Assembly (NCBI RefSeq): GCF_022376295.1
Contig: NZ_CP060140.1
Coordinates: 1,678,356-1,742,355, forward strand
DNA length: 64,000 bases
DNA from: Nodularia sphaerocarpa UHCC 0038
GTDB lineage: Bacteria; Cyanobacteriota; Cyanobacteriia; Cyanobacteriales; Nostocaceae
Reading direction: 5' to 3'
The position numbers were made by a program, and so were the translations under genes. Below the pieces are notes generated by a model. That model was given only the letters and a program-made list of their open reading frames with translations, did not search any database and was not told the DNA's origin. Below, in pieces: positions 33,440 to 41,096 of this stretch (position 1 is the first letter of the stretch; each line of letters opens with the position of its first letter).

Positions 33440-34133
33440 GAGTTTAAATTACAGCCTCCAACTTTCAACGAAAAAACACAAATTCAGCCAAAAAACTCAG
33501 CCCCAAACTTAAAATTAGTGGTTTTTCATAGTCATGCTTACCAATAGCTGACAAAGCCGAAAATTCACATAATCTCAATAGGAGTTTAAGAAACTATGGG
33601 TACATTTGTAAATATTTTTTGAGGATTTTATTAAGAAAATATGATCCAGTTTGTGAAACGGTCAAGCCTCCTTCACTTTTATTAAAATTTTGCATCTAGA
33701 AATAGTCATGCTTGGGGAATAAGAATCCTCAAAATGGGTAATTTATGCGTAAATTATCCATTTTAATGTCCTAAATGTTACTGCTTTTTAATTCTTGTCC
33801 TGTCCAAAACCTGGAATTATGAGCGTCATTTCTTTGGCAACCCTTGGGAAAGTTACCCATAAAGTTGACTGATTCTCTATTTACTTTCACTAAATTTCTG
33901 TATTCTGGGATACTTTTTTATTTTTTGACTATTGTCGTCGCCTGTAAGTATTTGGTGTAAAAAGCTGTATTCTTTACATTGTCAGCATTCTCTGACTTCA
34001 ATAGCCAGAACTCAAGGAAATTATTCAATTTATCTCATAAAAATGAAGAAATTATCACTAGCAAGTCACTTTTCTCTGTTGACTTGCTGCTAGAAGAAGC
34101 CGCAAAAATTAACAAATACCTGCTGCTGTCATC
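33440..34133. other. intergenic region upstream of amt
   Basis: About 690 bases between amt and purE (both minus strand). It should hold the amt promoter. The only NtcA-like sequence seen is GTA-N8-TAT at 33957-33970, distant and imperfect. A 62-codon plus-strand ORF (33979-34167) lacks a ribosome-binding site and overlaps the end of purE. Confidence 0.5.
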
Positions 34134-34655
34134 CTATAACAATTCTTGTTGCAAATACTGCTCATAGCCGAGTTGTTCTAGTTTGGCTTGCTTTACCATT
34201 ACCGATTCACAGAGGCTTTGGCGGTATTGTTGGACTTTTTCGAGTAATTCTGGTTGCTGGGTAGCAAGAATTTGCACTGCTAAAAGTCCAGCATTTTTAG
34301 CGTTACCGATTGCCACGGTTGCTACTGGAATACCCCCAGGCATCTGTACAATGGAGTATAAAGAATCAATTCCTTGTAAGTTGCGAGTCGCTACGGGAAC
34401 GCCAATTACGGGCAGTGGGGTTAAAGATGCTACCATTCCGGGAAGATGGGCTGCACCGCCAGCGCCGGCAATAATCACTTTAAGTCCTCTTTGATGGGCT
34501 TGTTGGGCATACTGTACCATGCGTTCTGGAGTCCGATGGGCTGAAACAATCGCTACTTCGGTTTCTATGCCAAATTCTGCACAAATTGCGATCGCATCTT
34601 TCATGGTGGGCAAGTCTGAATCGCTGCCCATGATAATACTGATAAGAGGAGCCAT
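34134..34655 (-). CDS. purE: N5-carboxyaminoimidazole ribonucleotide mutase PurE
   Basis: 173 aa, the class I PurE length. The N-terminal IIMGSDSDLPTM nucleotide-phosphate loop, SAHRTPERM and the AGAGGAAHLPGMVAS loop are all present. PurE interconverts N5-CAIR and 4-carboxy-AIR in purine synthesis. The ATG at 34655 begins MAPLISIIMGSD. Divergent from nagA across a heptamer repeat. Confidence 0.95.
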   Translation of the reverse strand: MAPLISIIMGSDSDLPTMKDAIAICAEFGIETEVAIVSAHRTPERMVQYAQQAHQRGLKVIIAGAGGAAHLPGMVASLTPLPVIGVPVATRNLQGIDSLYSIVQMPGGIPVATVAIGNAKNAGLLAVQILATQQPELLEKVQQYRQSLCESVMVKQAKLEQLGYEQYLQQELL

Positions 34656-34656
34656 G

Positions 34657-34694
34657 TTAATTTTAGATTTTAGATTTTAGATTTTAGATTTTAG
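34657..34694. repeat. heptamer tandem repeat (attttag)
   Basis: About five units of ATTTTAG fill the 50-nt gap between the divergent purE and nagA start codons, leaving almost no room for other promoter sequence. Confidence 0.9.
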
Positions 34695-34706
34695 CTAACT
34701 AATGTG

Positions 34707-35867
34707 ATGAACAAAGCAACACAAAACCCCTTATGTATTATCAATGCACGAGTACCTAGTTATCAAGATTTACAAAGAATTTTAGTTAACCATCAGGGAA
34801 TAATTGAGCAAATCTTACCAATGAGTCAGGGATTTACCGGATGTGAGTCTTTGCTAGATGTCGCCGGTGATTGGATTTCTCTGGGCGGTGTGGATTTACA
34901 GATTAATGGGGCTTTAGGATTGGCTTTTCCAGATTTAAAGGCTGAAAATGCTCATATTATCCCCAAAATATCGCAATTTATCTGGGATGTTGGGGTGGAT
35001 GGATTTTTACCAACTCTGGTGACTACTTCTGTGGATAATATACAGCGATCGCTTGCCATCATAGCTGATATTCTCCCAACGCAAAAAGCAGGTGCAAAGA
35101 TTCTGGGGGTACATTTAGAAGGACCATTTTTAAATTACCAAAAGCGGGGCGCACACCCAGCAGAACATTTACTACCTCTGACAATTGAGCAAGTAAAAAG
35201 AGTTTTGGGCGATTATGCTCATATTGTGAAAGTGATCACCTTAGCCCCAGAATTGGACATGACAGGGGAAGTAATTCCATATTTGCGTTCTTTGGGGATA
35301 ATTGTCAGTTTAGGGCATTCCCAGGCTACAGCAGCCCAAGCACAAGCGGCTTTTAACCAGGGGGCAACAATGGTAACTCATGCTTTCAACGCCATGCCGC
35401 CATTACATCACCGCGAACCGGGACTATTAGGTGCAGCAATTACCCATCCTGATGTGATGTGTGGTTTCATTGCGGACGGTGAACACGTTACACCCACAAT
35501 GCTGCAAATTCTACTTTGCGCCAGCCACGAAGCACAAGGGCTATTTTTGGTAAGTGATGCCCTCGCACCTCTGGGGCTAGCCGATGGGGTGTATCCTTGG
35601 GATAGTCGGCAAATTGAAGTGAAAAACGGTACAGCCAGATTAGCGGATGGGACTTTATCAGGGACAACTTTACCCTTATTAGTGGGAGTGGAAAATTTGG
35701 TAAACTGGGGAGTGTGTGATTTAGAAAGTGCGATCGCCTTAGCAACTAATTCACCTCGACAAGCGATAAATTTACCAGGAATTATTTCCAGTCCAGCCGC
35801 CAATTTGTTACGCTGGCATAGAGATGAAAGCACAAAACAACTAACTTGGCAAAGATTATTTAGCTGA
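34707..35867 (+). CDS. nagA: N-acetylglucosamine-6-phosphate deacetylase NagA
   Basis: 386 aa amidohydrolase. Motifs: DVAGDWISLGGVDLQINGA near residue 50, the metal Glu in LGVHLEGPFLN, His in SLGHSQATAAQAQ, THAFNAMPPLHHREPG, and catalytic Asp in LVSDALAPLG. It removes acetate from GlcNAc-6-phosphate during amino-sugar and peptidoglycan recycling. The start is ATG 34707; a GTG directly before is possible. No nagB neighbour. Confidence 0.93.
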   Translation: MNKATQNPLCIINARVPSYQDLQRILVNHQGIIEQILPMSQGFTGCESLLDVAGDWISLGGVDLQINGALGLAFPDLKAENAHIIPKISQFIWDVGVDGFLPTLVTTSVDNIQRSLAIIADILPTQKAGAKILGVHLEGPFLNYQKRGAHPAEHLLPLTIEQVKRVLGDYAHIVKVITLAPELDMTGEVIPYLRSLGIIVSLGHSQATAAQAQAAFNQGATMVTHAFNAMPPLHHREPGLLGAAITHPDVMCGFIADGEHVTPTMLQILLCASHEAQGLFLVSDALAPLGLADGVYPWDSRQIEVKNGTARLADGTLSGTTLPLLVGVENLVNWGVCDLESAIALATNSPRQAINLPGIISSPAANLLRWHRDESTKQLTWQRLFS

Positions 35868-36186
35868 ATGTTTGCTGATAAATAAGTAAGGAATGCGGAT
35901 AAAATACAGAACCTCACCCCCAACCCCTCTCCTTAGTAAGGAGAGGGGAGACTTTGACGCAACTTTTTAGGTGGGGTGAGGTCAAAAACCAGAATTTGGA
36001 TGTTATTTAATTTATATTCCTAAGTCGGTGCTAATATTTCCACCTATTTTCATAAATTTCAACGTAGGGTGTGTTGTCGCGCAGCGCAACGCACCGGCAA
36101 CAATTCGGCATCACACAACTTACGGATAATTTATATTTCTTCATATACAGGGAATTTTTTTTCCCGACTTACAACTGATTTCAAAT
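35868..36186. other. intergenic region between convergent genes
   Basis: About 320 bases. It contains the hairpin CCCCTCTCCTT-agt-AAGGAGAGGGG (35924-35948), the same repeat as at 29371, flanked by CCTCACCCC and GGGGTGAGG (about 35973-35981), which form an outer stem. A second dispersed repeat, gtagggtgtgttgtcgcgca, starts near 36064. No gene. Confidence 0.65.
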
Positions 36187-38265
36187 TTAAAGATGCGCCT
36201 CTCCCAATAACACAATAGAACCAGTTAACTCTGAAATCACTTGAGTTGTAACTTGGCTGACGGCTAACCCACCTGTGGTGCGATAACGAACAGAACGTAA
36301 GACAGCTAAATCAAAAGCTTGTGCTTCTCGAACTATGGCTTTAGCAACATCATCATCAATAATAATTTGGATATTTGTATTGACTTTTAACTGACTTTTA
36401 GCAACAATATCAGACAATTGAATTGTAAATTGTTCTACTAAATTAGAAGGAGTCTTGCTATTAGAAACGTGTAATAGTACAACCTCCGCCTTATTCACAT
36501 CAGCCAACATTTCGGCAAATCGCCAAGCGCTGATAGTTTGAGGTCTTAAATCTCCAATTGGCACAATAATTCTGGCAATTGTCTTGGGACTACTTACCAA
36601 GCGTGTCACTGCAACCGGACAATGAGAAGACCAGAAAACACTATCAATTATATTCCCAAACAACCGGGCGCGTAAACCTGTAGTTCGAGACCAACCCATG
36701 ACTACTAAATTAGCATTTTGTTCTCGACTGGTGCGGCTAATTGCCAAAGCGATATCATCATCAATGCGAATTGCAGTGGAGACGTTTACATTAAATTCTT
36801 GACTGATTTCTTTGGCTAATTTTAACCTTTTTAGATTTTGTTCTAATGATATTCCTAATTGTGGGTCATCCATGTGAATATGGGCTTTAGTAATAGCTAA
36901 TGGCAAAACTCGTCCAGATTCATGTTGAGCTATTAAGGCTGCCATTTCAATCAAGTAACGCTGGGTTTTAAAATTGTGTATTGGGACTACTACAGTGAAT
37001 AGATTTTGAGTTTCTTCTAGGGGCTGTCCTTCATAATTTTCCCACCAATTTGAAAGATTTTCGGTTTCAAAATCTGTCTGAGGCATTTGTAATAACGCCG
37101 CAAATCTGGCTGTAATTAATGGTCCCATAATTGAAGTAACTAGCATGAGAACAATCACACTATTTAAGACACCTTCACTAATTAGCCTTTCACCAGCAGG
37201 ATTTAAGGTTTGATAAGCAACCAAGGCTGCTGCTAATGTTGCTGCTACCTGTGGTAGTGATAATGACCACATTGTGAGCATTTCTGCATTATTGTAGCGG
37301 TAAATGAGCTTTGCTAATAATGCGGCGATAAATTTGCTGGAAATTAAAGCTACTACAATGACTACTGTTAGCCAAACTGAACTGAGGGTTTGGATAAATG
37401 CAGGAATATTAATTAACAGTCCCATGTCTACAAAGAAACAAGGGATAAATAAGACGCTACCAATAAATTCAATTTTTTCTTTAACTGGGCTGCGTCCCAC
37501 CACATCATTCACTGCTAAACCTGCTAAAAATGCCCCGACAATTTTTTCAACTCCAACTATTTGCGCTCCCACAGATGCGAGAAATAAGGCTAGTAAAATG
37601 AATAGAAATTGGTTACTTTGTTCATCTCCAGAACGGCGAAAAAATTCTTTACCAGCCCAGTCGAAGCCAAAGAGGACAATCACAGAATAAATTGCTAATC
37701 CACCTAATAAAGTTACTAAACTCATGGCTGAAAATTCTCCCCCATGAATTCCTACACAAATTGCTAGGACTAATAAAGCAGCTGTGTCAGTGAAAATTGT
37801 CGCCCCTACTGTAACTGTTACAGCTTCATTCATCACAACTCCCAGACGACTGATAATTGGATAGGCTAAAAGCGTATGGGAGGCGAGTAAAGAACCAATC
37901 AAAACAGCAGCATTCCAGCCAAAATTGAAAAAGCGCCCGACAGCTATCCCGGCAATTAATGGTACTATGAATGTGAGGATTCCAAAGACAATTGAGCGAT
38001 TTTTAGTTTTGCGGAATTGTCCTAAGTCGATTTCTAAACCTGCGACAAACATTAAATAAACTTTGCCGATGTCTGAGAGCAGTTTGACTGTTTCTGAGTT
38101 AGTATCTAAAAGCTTTAACCCATTTTGCCCTAGTACCACACCTGCTACTAGCAACCCGACTAATCCAGGTATTCGCAGTCGCTCAAATATAGGAGGGACT
38201 GTAAAAATTACTGTCAGGAGAATTGTGAATTGAATGATCGGGCTTTCAAGTAAATTTGATGTCAT
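36187..38265 (-). CDS. CPA2-family cation:proton antiporter with two USP-like domains
   Basis: 692 aa. Residues 1-390: twelve or so transmembrane helices of the Kef/NapA type (RIPGLVGLLVAGVVLGQNGL, MFVAGLEIDLGQF, VGATIFTDTAALLVLAICVG, KIVGAFLAGLAVNDV), including the paired acidic region in helix 5. Residues about 410-692: two universal-stress-protein-like domains (VVVPIHNFKTQRYLIEMAAL..., VIVPIGDLRP-type second copy) that may bind nucleotide and gate transport. Likely Na+ or K+/H+ exchange across the cytoplasmic or thylakoid membrane. The gene stands alone. Confidence 0.88.
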   Translation of the reverse strand: MTSNLLESPIIQFTILLTVIFTVPPIFERLRIPGLVGLLVAGVVLGQNGLKLLDTNSETVKLLSDIGKVYLMFVAGLEIDLGQFRKTKNRSIVFGILTFIVPLIAGIAVGRFFNFGWNAAVLIGSLLASHTLLAYPIISRLGVVMNEAVTVTVGATIFTDTAALLVLAICVGIHGGEFSAMSLVTLLGGLAIYSVIVLFGFDWAGKEFFRRSGDEQSNQFLFILLALFLASVGAQIVGVEKIVGAFLAGLAVNDVVGRSPVKEKIEFIGSVLFIPCFFVDMGLLINIPAFIQTLSSVWLTVVIVVALISSKFIAALLAKLIYRYNNAEMLTMWSLSLPQVAATLAAALVAYQTLNPAGERLISEGVLNSVIVLMLVTSIMGPLITARFAALLQMPQTDFETENLSNWWENYEGQPLEETQNLFTVVVPIHNFKTQRYLIEMAALIAQHESGRVLPLAITKAHIHMDDPQLGISLEQNLKRLKLAKEISQEFNVNVSTAIRIDDDIALAISRTSREQNANLVVMGWSRTTGLRARLFGNIIDSVFWSSHCPVAVTRLVSSPKTIARIIVPIGDLRPQTISAWRFAEMLADVNKAEVVLLHVSNSKTPSNLVEQFTIQLSDIVAKSQLKVNTNIQIIIDDDVAKAIVREAQAFDLAVLRSVRYRTTGGLAVSQVTTQVISELTGSIVLLGEAHL

Positions 38266-38691
38266 TGGTAATTAATAAAGCTAAATGAGGAAAGAAACTA
38301 ATGTATAATGTAGGTAAATATTTACTAATTATTAAAAAATAAGTTATTTATAGCATAATTATGGGTAGTGTATTTTATAATTATATCTTAATCAAGAATT
38401 ATAAAAAGCAAAGCACTGGGATTTAGTTAGTAAGATGAGTGAGAGCTAGGGCAGTCTTGATGAAAATCCCTAGAAATGGATCAATGCTTTGCTGAACAGG
38501 ACTGGATTGGTGAGCAGGGAATTAAAAAATCATATTTTATCTCTTCCAGTCATAAATACCAAGCTGACTCAGGTATTATCTATAATTAGTTAGTATGCCG
38601 TAAGTGAGAGAAAAAAAATATGTCAGAGTATTCTTGAGGGTTGCTATTAATGATAATTTTAAGCATTGGGAACACTTGAAAGTTTAAATTT
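38266..38691. other. intergenic region upstream of chlM with a structured segment
   Basis: About 425 bases between divergent genes. It contains a nested inverted repeat (38407-38493) listed separately. No other gene-like signal seen. Confidence 0.5.
38407..38493. ncRNA. possible structured RNA or leader element
   Basis: Two nested inverted repeats: outer AGCAAAGCA (38407-38415) with TGCTTTGCT (38485-38493), inner GGGATTT (38418-38424) with AAATCCC (38464-38470). A further CTAGGG/CCCTAG pair competes inside. It could be a small RNA, a leader structure for chlM or a decayed mobile element. No known RNA family recognised. Confidence 0.3.
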
Positions 38692-39378
38692 ATGAACGTA
38701 GCTGACGATAAAACGATTGTTCGCGAGTATTTTAATTCCACTGGGTTTGACCGATGGCGGCGAATTTACGGTGATGGCGAAGTCAACAAAGTCCAGTTAG
38801 ATATCCGCAATGGACACCAGCAAACTGTAGATACAGTTATTGGCTGGTTGAAAGATGATGGTAATTTACCAGAATTATCCATCTGCGATGCTGGTTGTGG
38901 TGTGGGTAGTCTGAGTATCCCTCTGGCGGCAGATGGTGCTAAAATCTATGCTAGTGATATTTCTGAAAAAATGGTGACTGAAGCGAAGGAGAGAGCTTTA
39001 GCAACCTTAGAAAATTCCGAAAATACTACTTTTGCTGTCCAGGATTTAGAGTCTTTGACTGGTAGTTATCACACGGTGGTTTGCTTGGATGTTCTGATTC
39101 ACTACCCCCAAGAAAAAGCCGATGAGATGGTTTCTCATCTTTGTTCTTTGGCTGAGTCAAGGGTAATTATGAGTTTTGCGCCGAAAAACTGCGCTTTGAC
39201 TATACTCAAGAAAATTGGTAGTTTCTTTCCAGGGCCAAGTAAAGCAACTCGCGCTTATCTGCATCGTGAGGCTGATGTGGTGAAAATTCTGGAAAGTAAT
39301 GGCTTTTCGGTACAACGCCAAGCGATGACTAAGACTCGTTTTTATTACTCGCGTTTACTAGAAGCTACGCGTAAATAA
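38692..39378 (+). CDS. chlM: magnesium protoporphyrin IX methyltransferase ChlM
   Basis: 228 aa. The SAM-binding motif SICDAGCGVGSLSIPLAADG (residues 63-82), YASDISEKMVTEAKERA, and the family signature FNSTGFDRWRRIYGDGEVNK near the N-terminus are typical of ChlM/BchM. It transfers methyl from SAM to the C13 propionate of Mg-protoporphyrin IX in chlorophyll synthesis, at the membrane. Length fits. Terminator at 39384. Confidence 0.95.
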   Translation: MNVADDKTIVREYFNSTGFDRWRRIYGDGEVNKVQLDIRNGHQQTVDTVIGWLKDDGNLPELSICDAGCGVGSLSIPLAADGAKIYASDISEKMVTEAKERALATLENSENTTFAVQDLESLTGSYHTVVCLDVLIHYPQEKADEMVSHLCSLAESRVIMSFAPKNCALTILKKIGSFFPGPSKATRAYLHREADVVKILESNGFSVQRQAMTKTRFYYSRLLEATRK

Positions 39379-39383
39379 GGCAA

Positions 39384-39433
39384 AATTGCGGCAAGATATT
39401 TCAATATCTTCTGTCGCAATTATAGCTTTTTTT
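39384..39433 (+). terminator. rho-independent terminator of chlM
   Basis: AATTGCG (39384-39390) pairs with CGCAATT (39415-39421), enclosing AAGATATT/AATATCTT, and a T7 run follows at 39427-39433. Six nt after the chlM stop codon. Confidence 0.88.
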
Positions 39434-39499
39434 GCCAACCCCCTCCGGTGCAAGGGATGAGGGGGCTATGATATACCTTGTATGATGAGGAAATGCTAT

Positions 39500-39919
39500 A
39501 TGACAATGATTAAAAAACTTACGGCTGGGTTGATGCTGGCTGGGGGTTTTTTATGTTTGCTGGCTAGTCTGGTTGCTTTATCTGAGTTAGAAGCAGAAAA
39601 GAATTTTATTATACGACAGGAAGCAGAAGATAGGCTTTTGGCGGGAATGATTTTAGGTATACCGTTAACAGCAGGGGGAGGATATATATTTTGGGGTTTG
39701 CGCCGAAGATATGAACAAGAGTTAAGCGATCGCCTGGATGAAGTTTTTTATCACATCCTGCAAGCCAATCATGGTAGAATTACTGTTTTACAGTTGGCAA
39801 TGGAGGCAAAGCTACCTGGAAAAAAAGCCGAAGAATATCTGAATCAGAAATCGCAAGAATTTAACGCTTTTTTTGAATCGAGTAATCAAGGTGACATAAC
39901 TTACCTATTCTCTATTTAA
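39500..39919 (+). CDS. small membrane protein with C-terminal winged-helix-like segment (paralogue 1)
   Basis: 139 aa from ATG 39500, which follows GAGG at 9-10 nt; the frame is open 6 codons further. Two transmembrane helices (LTAGLMLAGGFLCLLASLVAL and LAGMILGIPLTAGGGYIFWGL) flank a short non-cytoplasmic loop. The C-terminus (LSDRLDEVFYHILQANHGRITVLQLAMEAKLPGKKAEEYLNQKS in sequence order, residues about 83-126) looks like a small helical/winged-helix module with a beta end. Paralogue of the next gene. Function unknown. Confidence 0.7.
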   Translation: MTMIKKLTAGLMLAGGFLCLLASLVALSELEAEKNFIIRQEAEDRLLAGMILGIPLTAGGGYIFWGLRRRYEQELSDRLDEVFYHILQANHGRITVLQLAMEAKLPGKKAEEYLNQKSQEFNAFFESSNQGDITYLFSI

Positions 39920-40005
39920 ATTCTCTACATTCACCTGTTTTTAATGGAAGCTTTGGAGAAGTCAGGTTAGAATCGCAAGCAAAGTTTAAAATCTGATGTG
40001 AAATT

Positions 40006-40494
40006 ATGAAGACTGCTGAAAAATTGGCTGCGGGTTGGCTATTAACACTGGGATTCATGTTTTTGACATTATCAGTTTCGGCAACAAATCAGAAAAATTC
40101 TATAGTCAAGCCGATTTCTACAGGATACCATGAGGCTGTAGCAGAGGAATTTATCAATGAACCTGCTGTTTATTTTCTGGATAATACGGCGAGAAATGGG
40201 ATAATTTATGGGATTCCGACAATGATGTTAGGCGGTTGGATGAGCTTAGGGTTGTATCGTCAAAGCAAGAATGAGAAAAAAGCTCTTCAGAAACAACTAA
40301 GCGATCGCTTACAATCGAATTTCTATCAAATGCTCCAAGAAAATAACGGGCGCGTCACTGTTTTAGGCTTGGCGATGAATTGTCAACTACCAGCAGCAGA
40401 CGCACAAGAGTATTTAGATATGAAAGCTAAAGAATTTAATGCTGATTTTCAGGTGAGCGAAACAGGAGGAGTATCATATCATTTTGACATCTAG
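40006..40494 (+). CDS. small membrane protein with C-terminal winged-helix-like segment (paralogue 2)
   Basis: 162 aa. The same architecture as the gene before it: TM (LAAGWLLTLGFMFLTLSV), a longer loop, TM (IIYGIPTMMLGGWMSLGLY), then LSDRLQSNFYQMLQENNGRV and TVLGLAMNCQLPAADAQEYL with a final YHFDI, aligning with YLFSI of paralogue 1. A tandem duplication. It is followed 18 nt later by the DUF423 gene, so probably one operon. Function unknown. Confidence 0.7.
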   Translation: MKTAEKLAAGWLLTLGFMFLTLSVSATNQKNSIVKPISTGYHEAVAEEFINEPAVYFLDNTARNGIIYGIPTMMLGGWMSLGLYRQSKNEKKALQKQLSDRLQSNFYQMLQENNGRVTVLGLAMNCQLPAADAQEYLDMKAKEFNADFQVSETGGVSYHFDI

Positions 40495-40512
40495 AAGAAA
40501 TTCTAATTAGGA

Positions 40513-40893
40513 ATGGCACAAATATTTATCAGCATAGCTGCCATTTTAGGCGGTTTATCTGTAGCCGCAGGTGCTTTCGCTGCTCATGCTTTGAAAGAAA
40601 AGATTAGTGAGCGATCGCTTGAAATTTTCGATACAGGCGCACGTTATCAAATGTACCACGCTTTGGCACTTTTGTTCATAGCTTTATTAATTAGTCGCAC
40701 AACATCGCCTCAACCAATGTTAATAGCTACTGGGTGGCTATTTATCGTTGGTATTGCGATTTTCTCAGGTAGCTTGTACGCCCTCAGTTTAACTGGTTTG
40801 AAATACTTGGGTGCAATTACGCCTTTGGGTGGTGTAGCTTTTATAGTTGGTTGGGGTACTTTGGCTTTTGCTGCTTGGGGTTTGAAATTTTAA
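40513..40893 (+). CDS. DUF423 (YgdD-like) membrane protein
   Basis: 126 aa, four transmembrane helices, with the DUF423 hallmarks: ILGGLSVAAGAFAAHALK near the N-terminus, FDTGARYQMYHALALL, and a C-terminal LKYLGAITPLGGVAFIVGWGTLAFAA. Conserved across bacteria; function unknown. Last gene of the small-membrane-protein run. Confidence 0.88.
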   Translation: MAQIFISIAAILGGLSVAAGAFAAHALKEKISERSLEIFDTGARYQMYHALALLFIALLISRTTSPQPMLIATGWLFIVGIAIFSGSLYALSLTGLKYLGAITPLGGVAFIVGWGTLAFAAWGLKF

Positions 40894-40897
40894 GGAA

Positions 40898-41048
40898 ACG
40901 AACCACGTTCGCGAAGCCTCTCCCTTTGGGAGAAGGACACGAAGAACACGAAGGAAAGAGGGTTTGAGAGAGTTTTTGCGAGTATAATTCCGCATCTTTC
41001 TTCCTTTTCTTTCTTCCCTTTGTGTCCTTCGTGTCTTCGTGGTTCGTT
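40898..41048. repeat. inverted-repeat element (aacgaaccacg...cgtggttcgtt)
   Basis: AACGAACCACG (40898-40908) and CGTGGTTCGTT (41038-41048) are exact 11-nt inverted repeats. Inside, GACACGAAGAACACGAAGG and GTGTCCTTCGTGTCTTCG pair further. It fills the gap between the convergent DUF423 and PutA genes. MITE-like or terminator-like; no coding capacity. Confidence 0.7.
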
Positions 41049-41096
41049 AAAATAAAGATTTATTTCTACCGCGAACAGCGTTGAAATATTTTATCT

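Noticed and set aside
33957..33970. NtcA-like box GTA-N8-TAT upstream of amt
   Set aside because: Imperfect (TAT for TAC) and about 520 bp from the amt start; no matching -10 box at the usual distance.
33979..34167. 62-codon plus-strand ORF
   Set aside because: Overlaps the 3' end of purE in antisense and lacks a ribosome-binding site.
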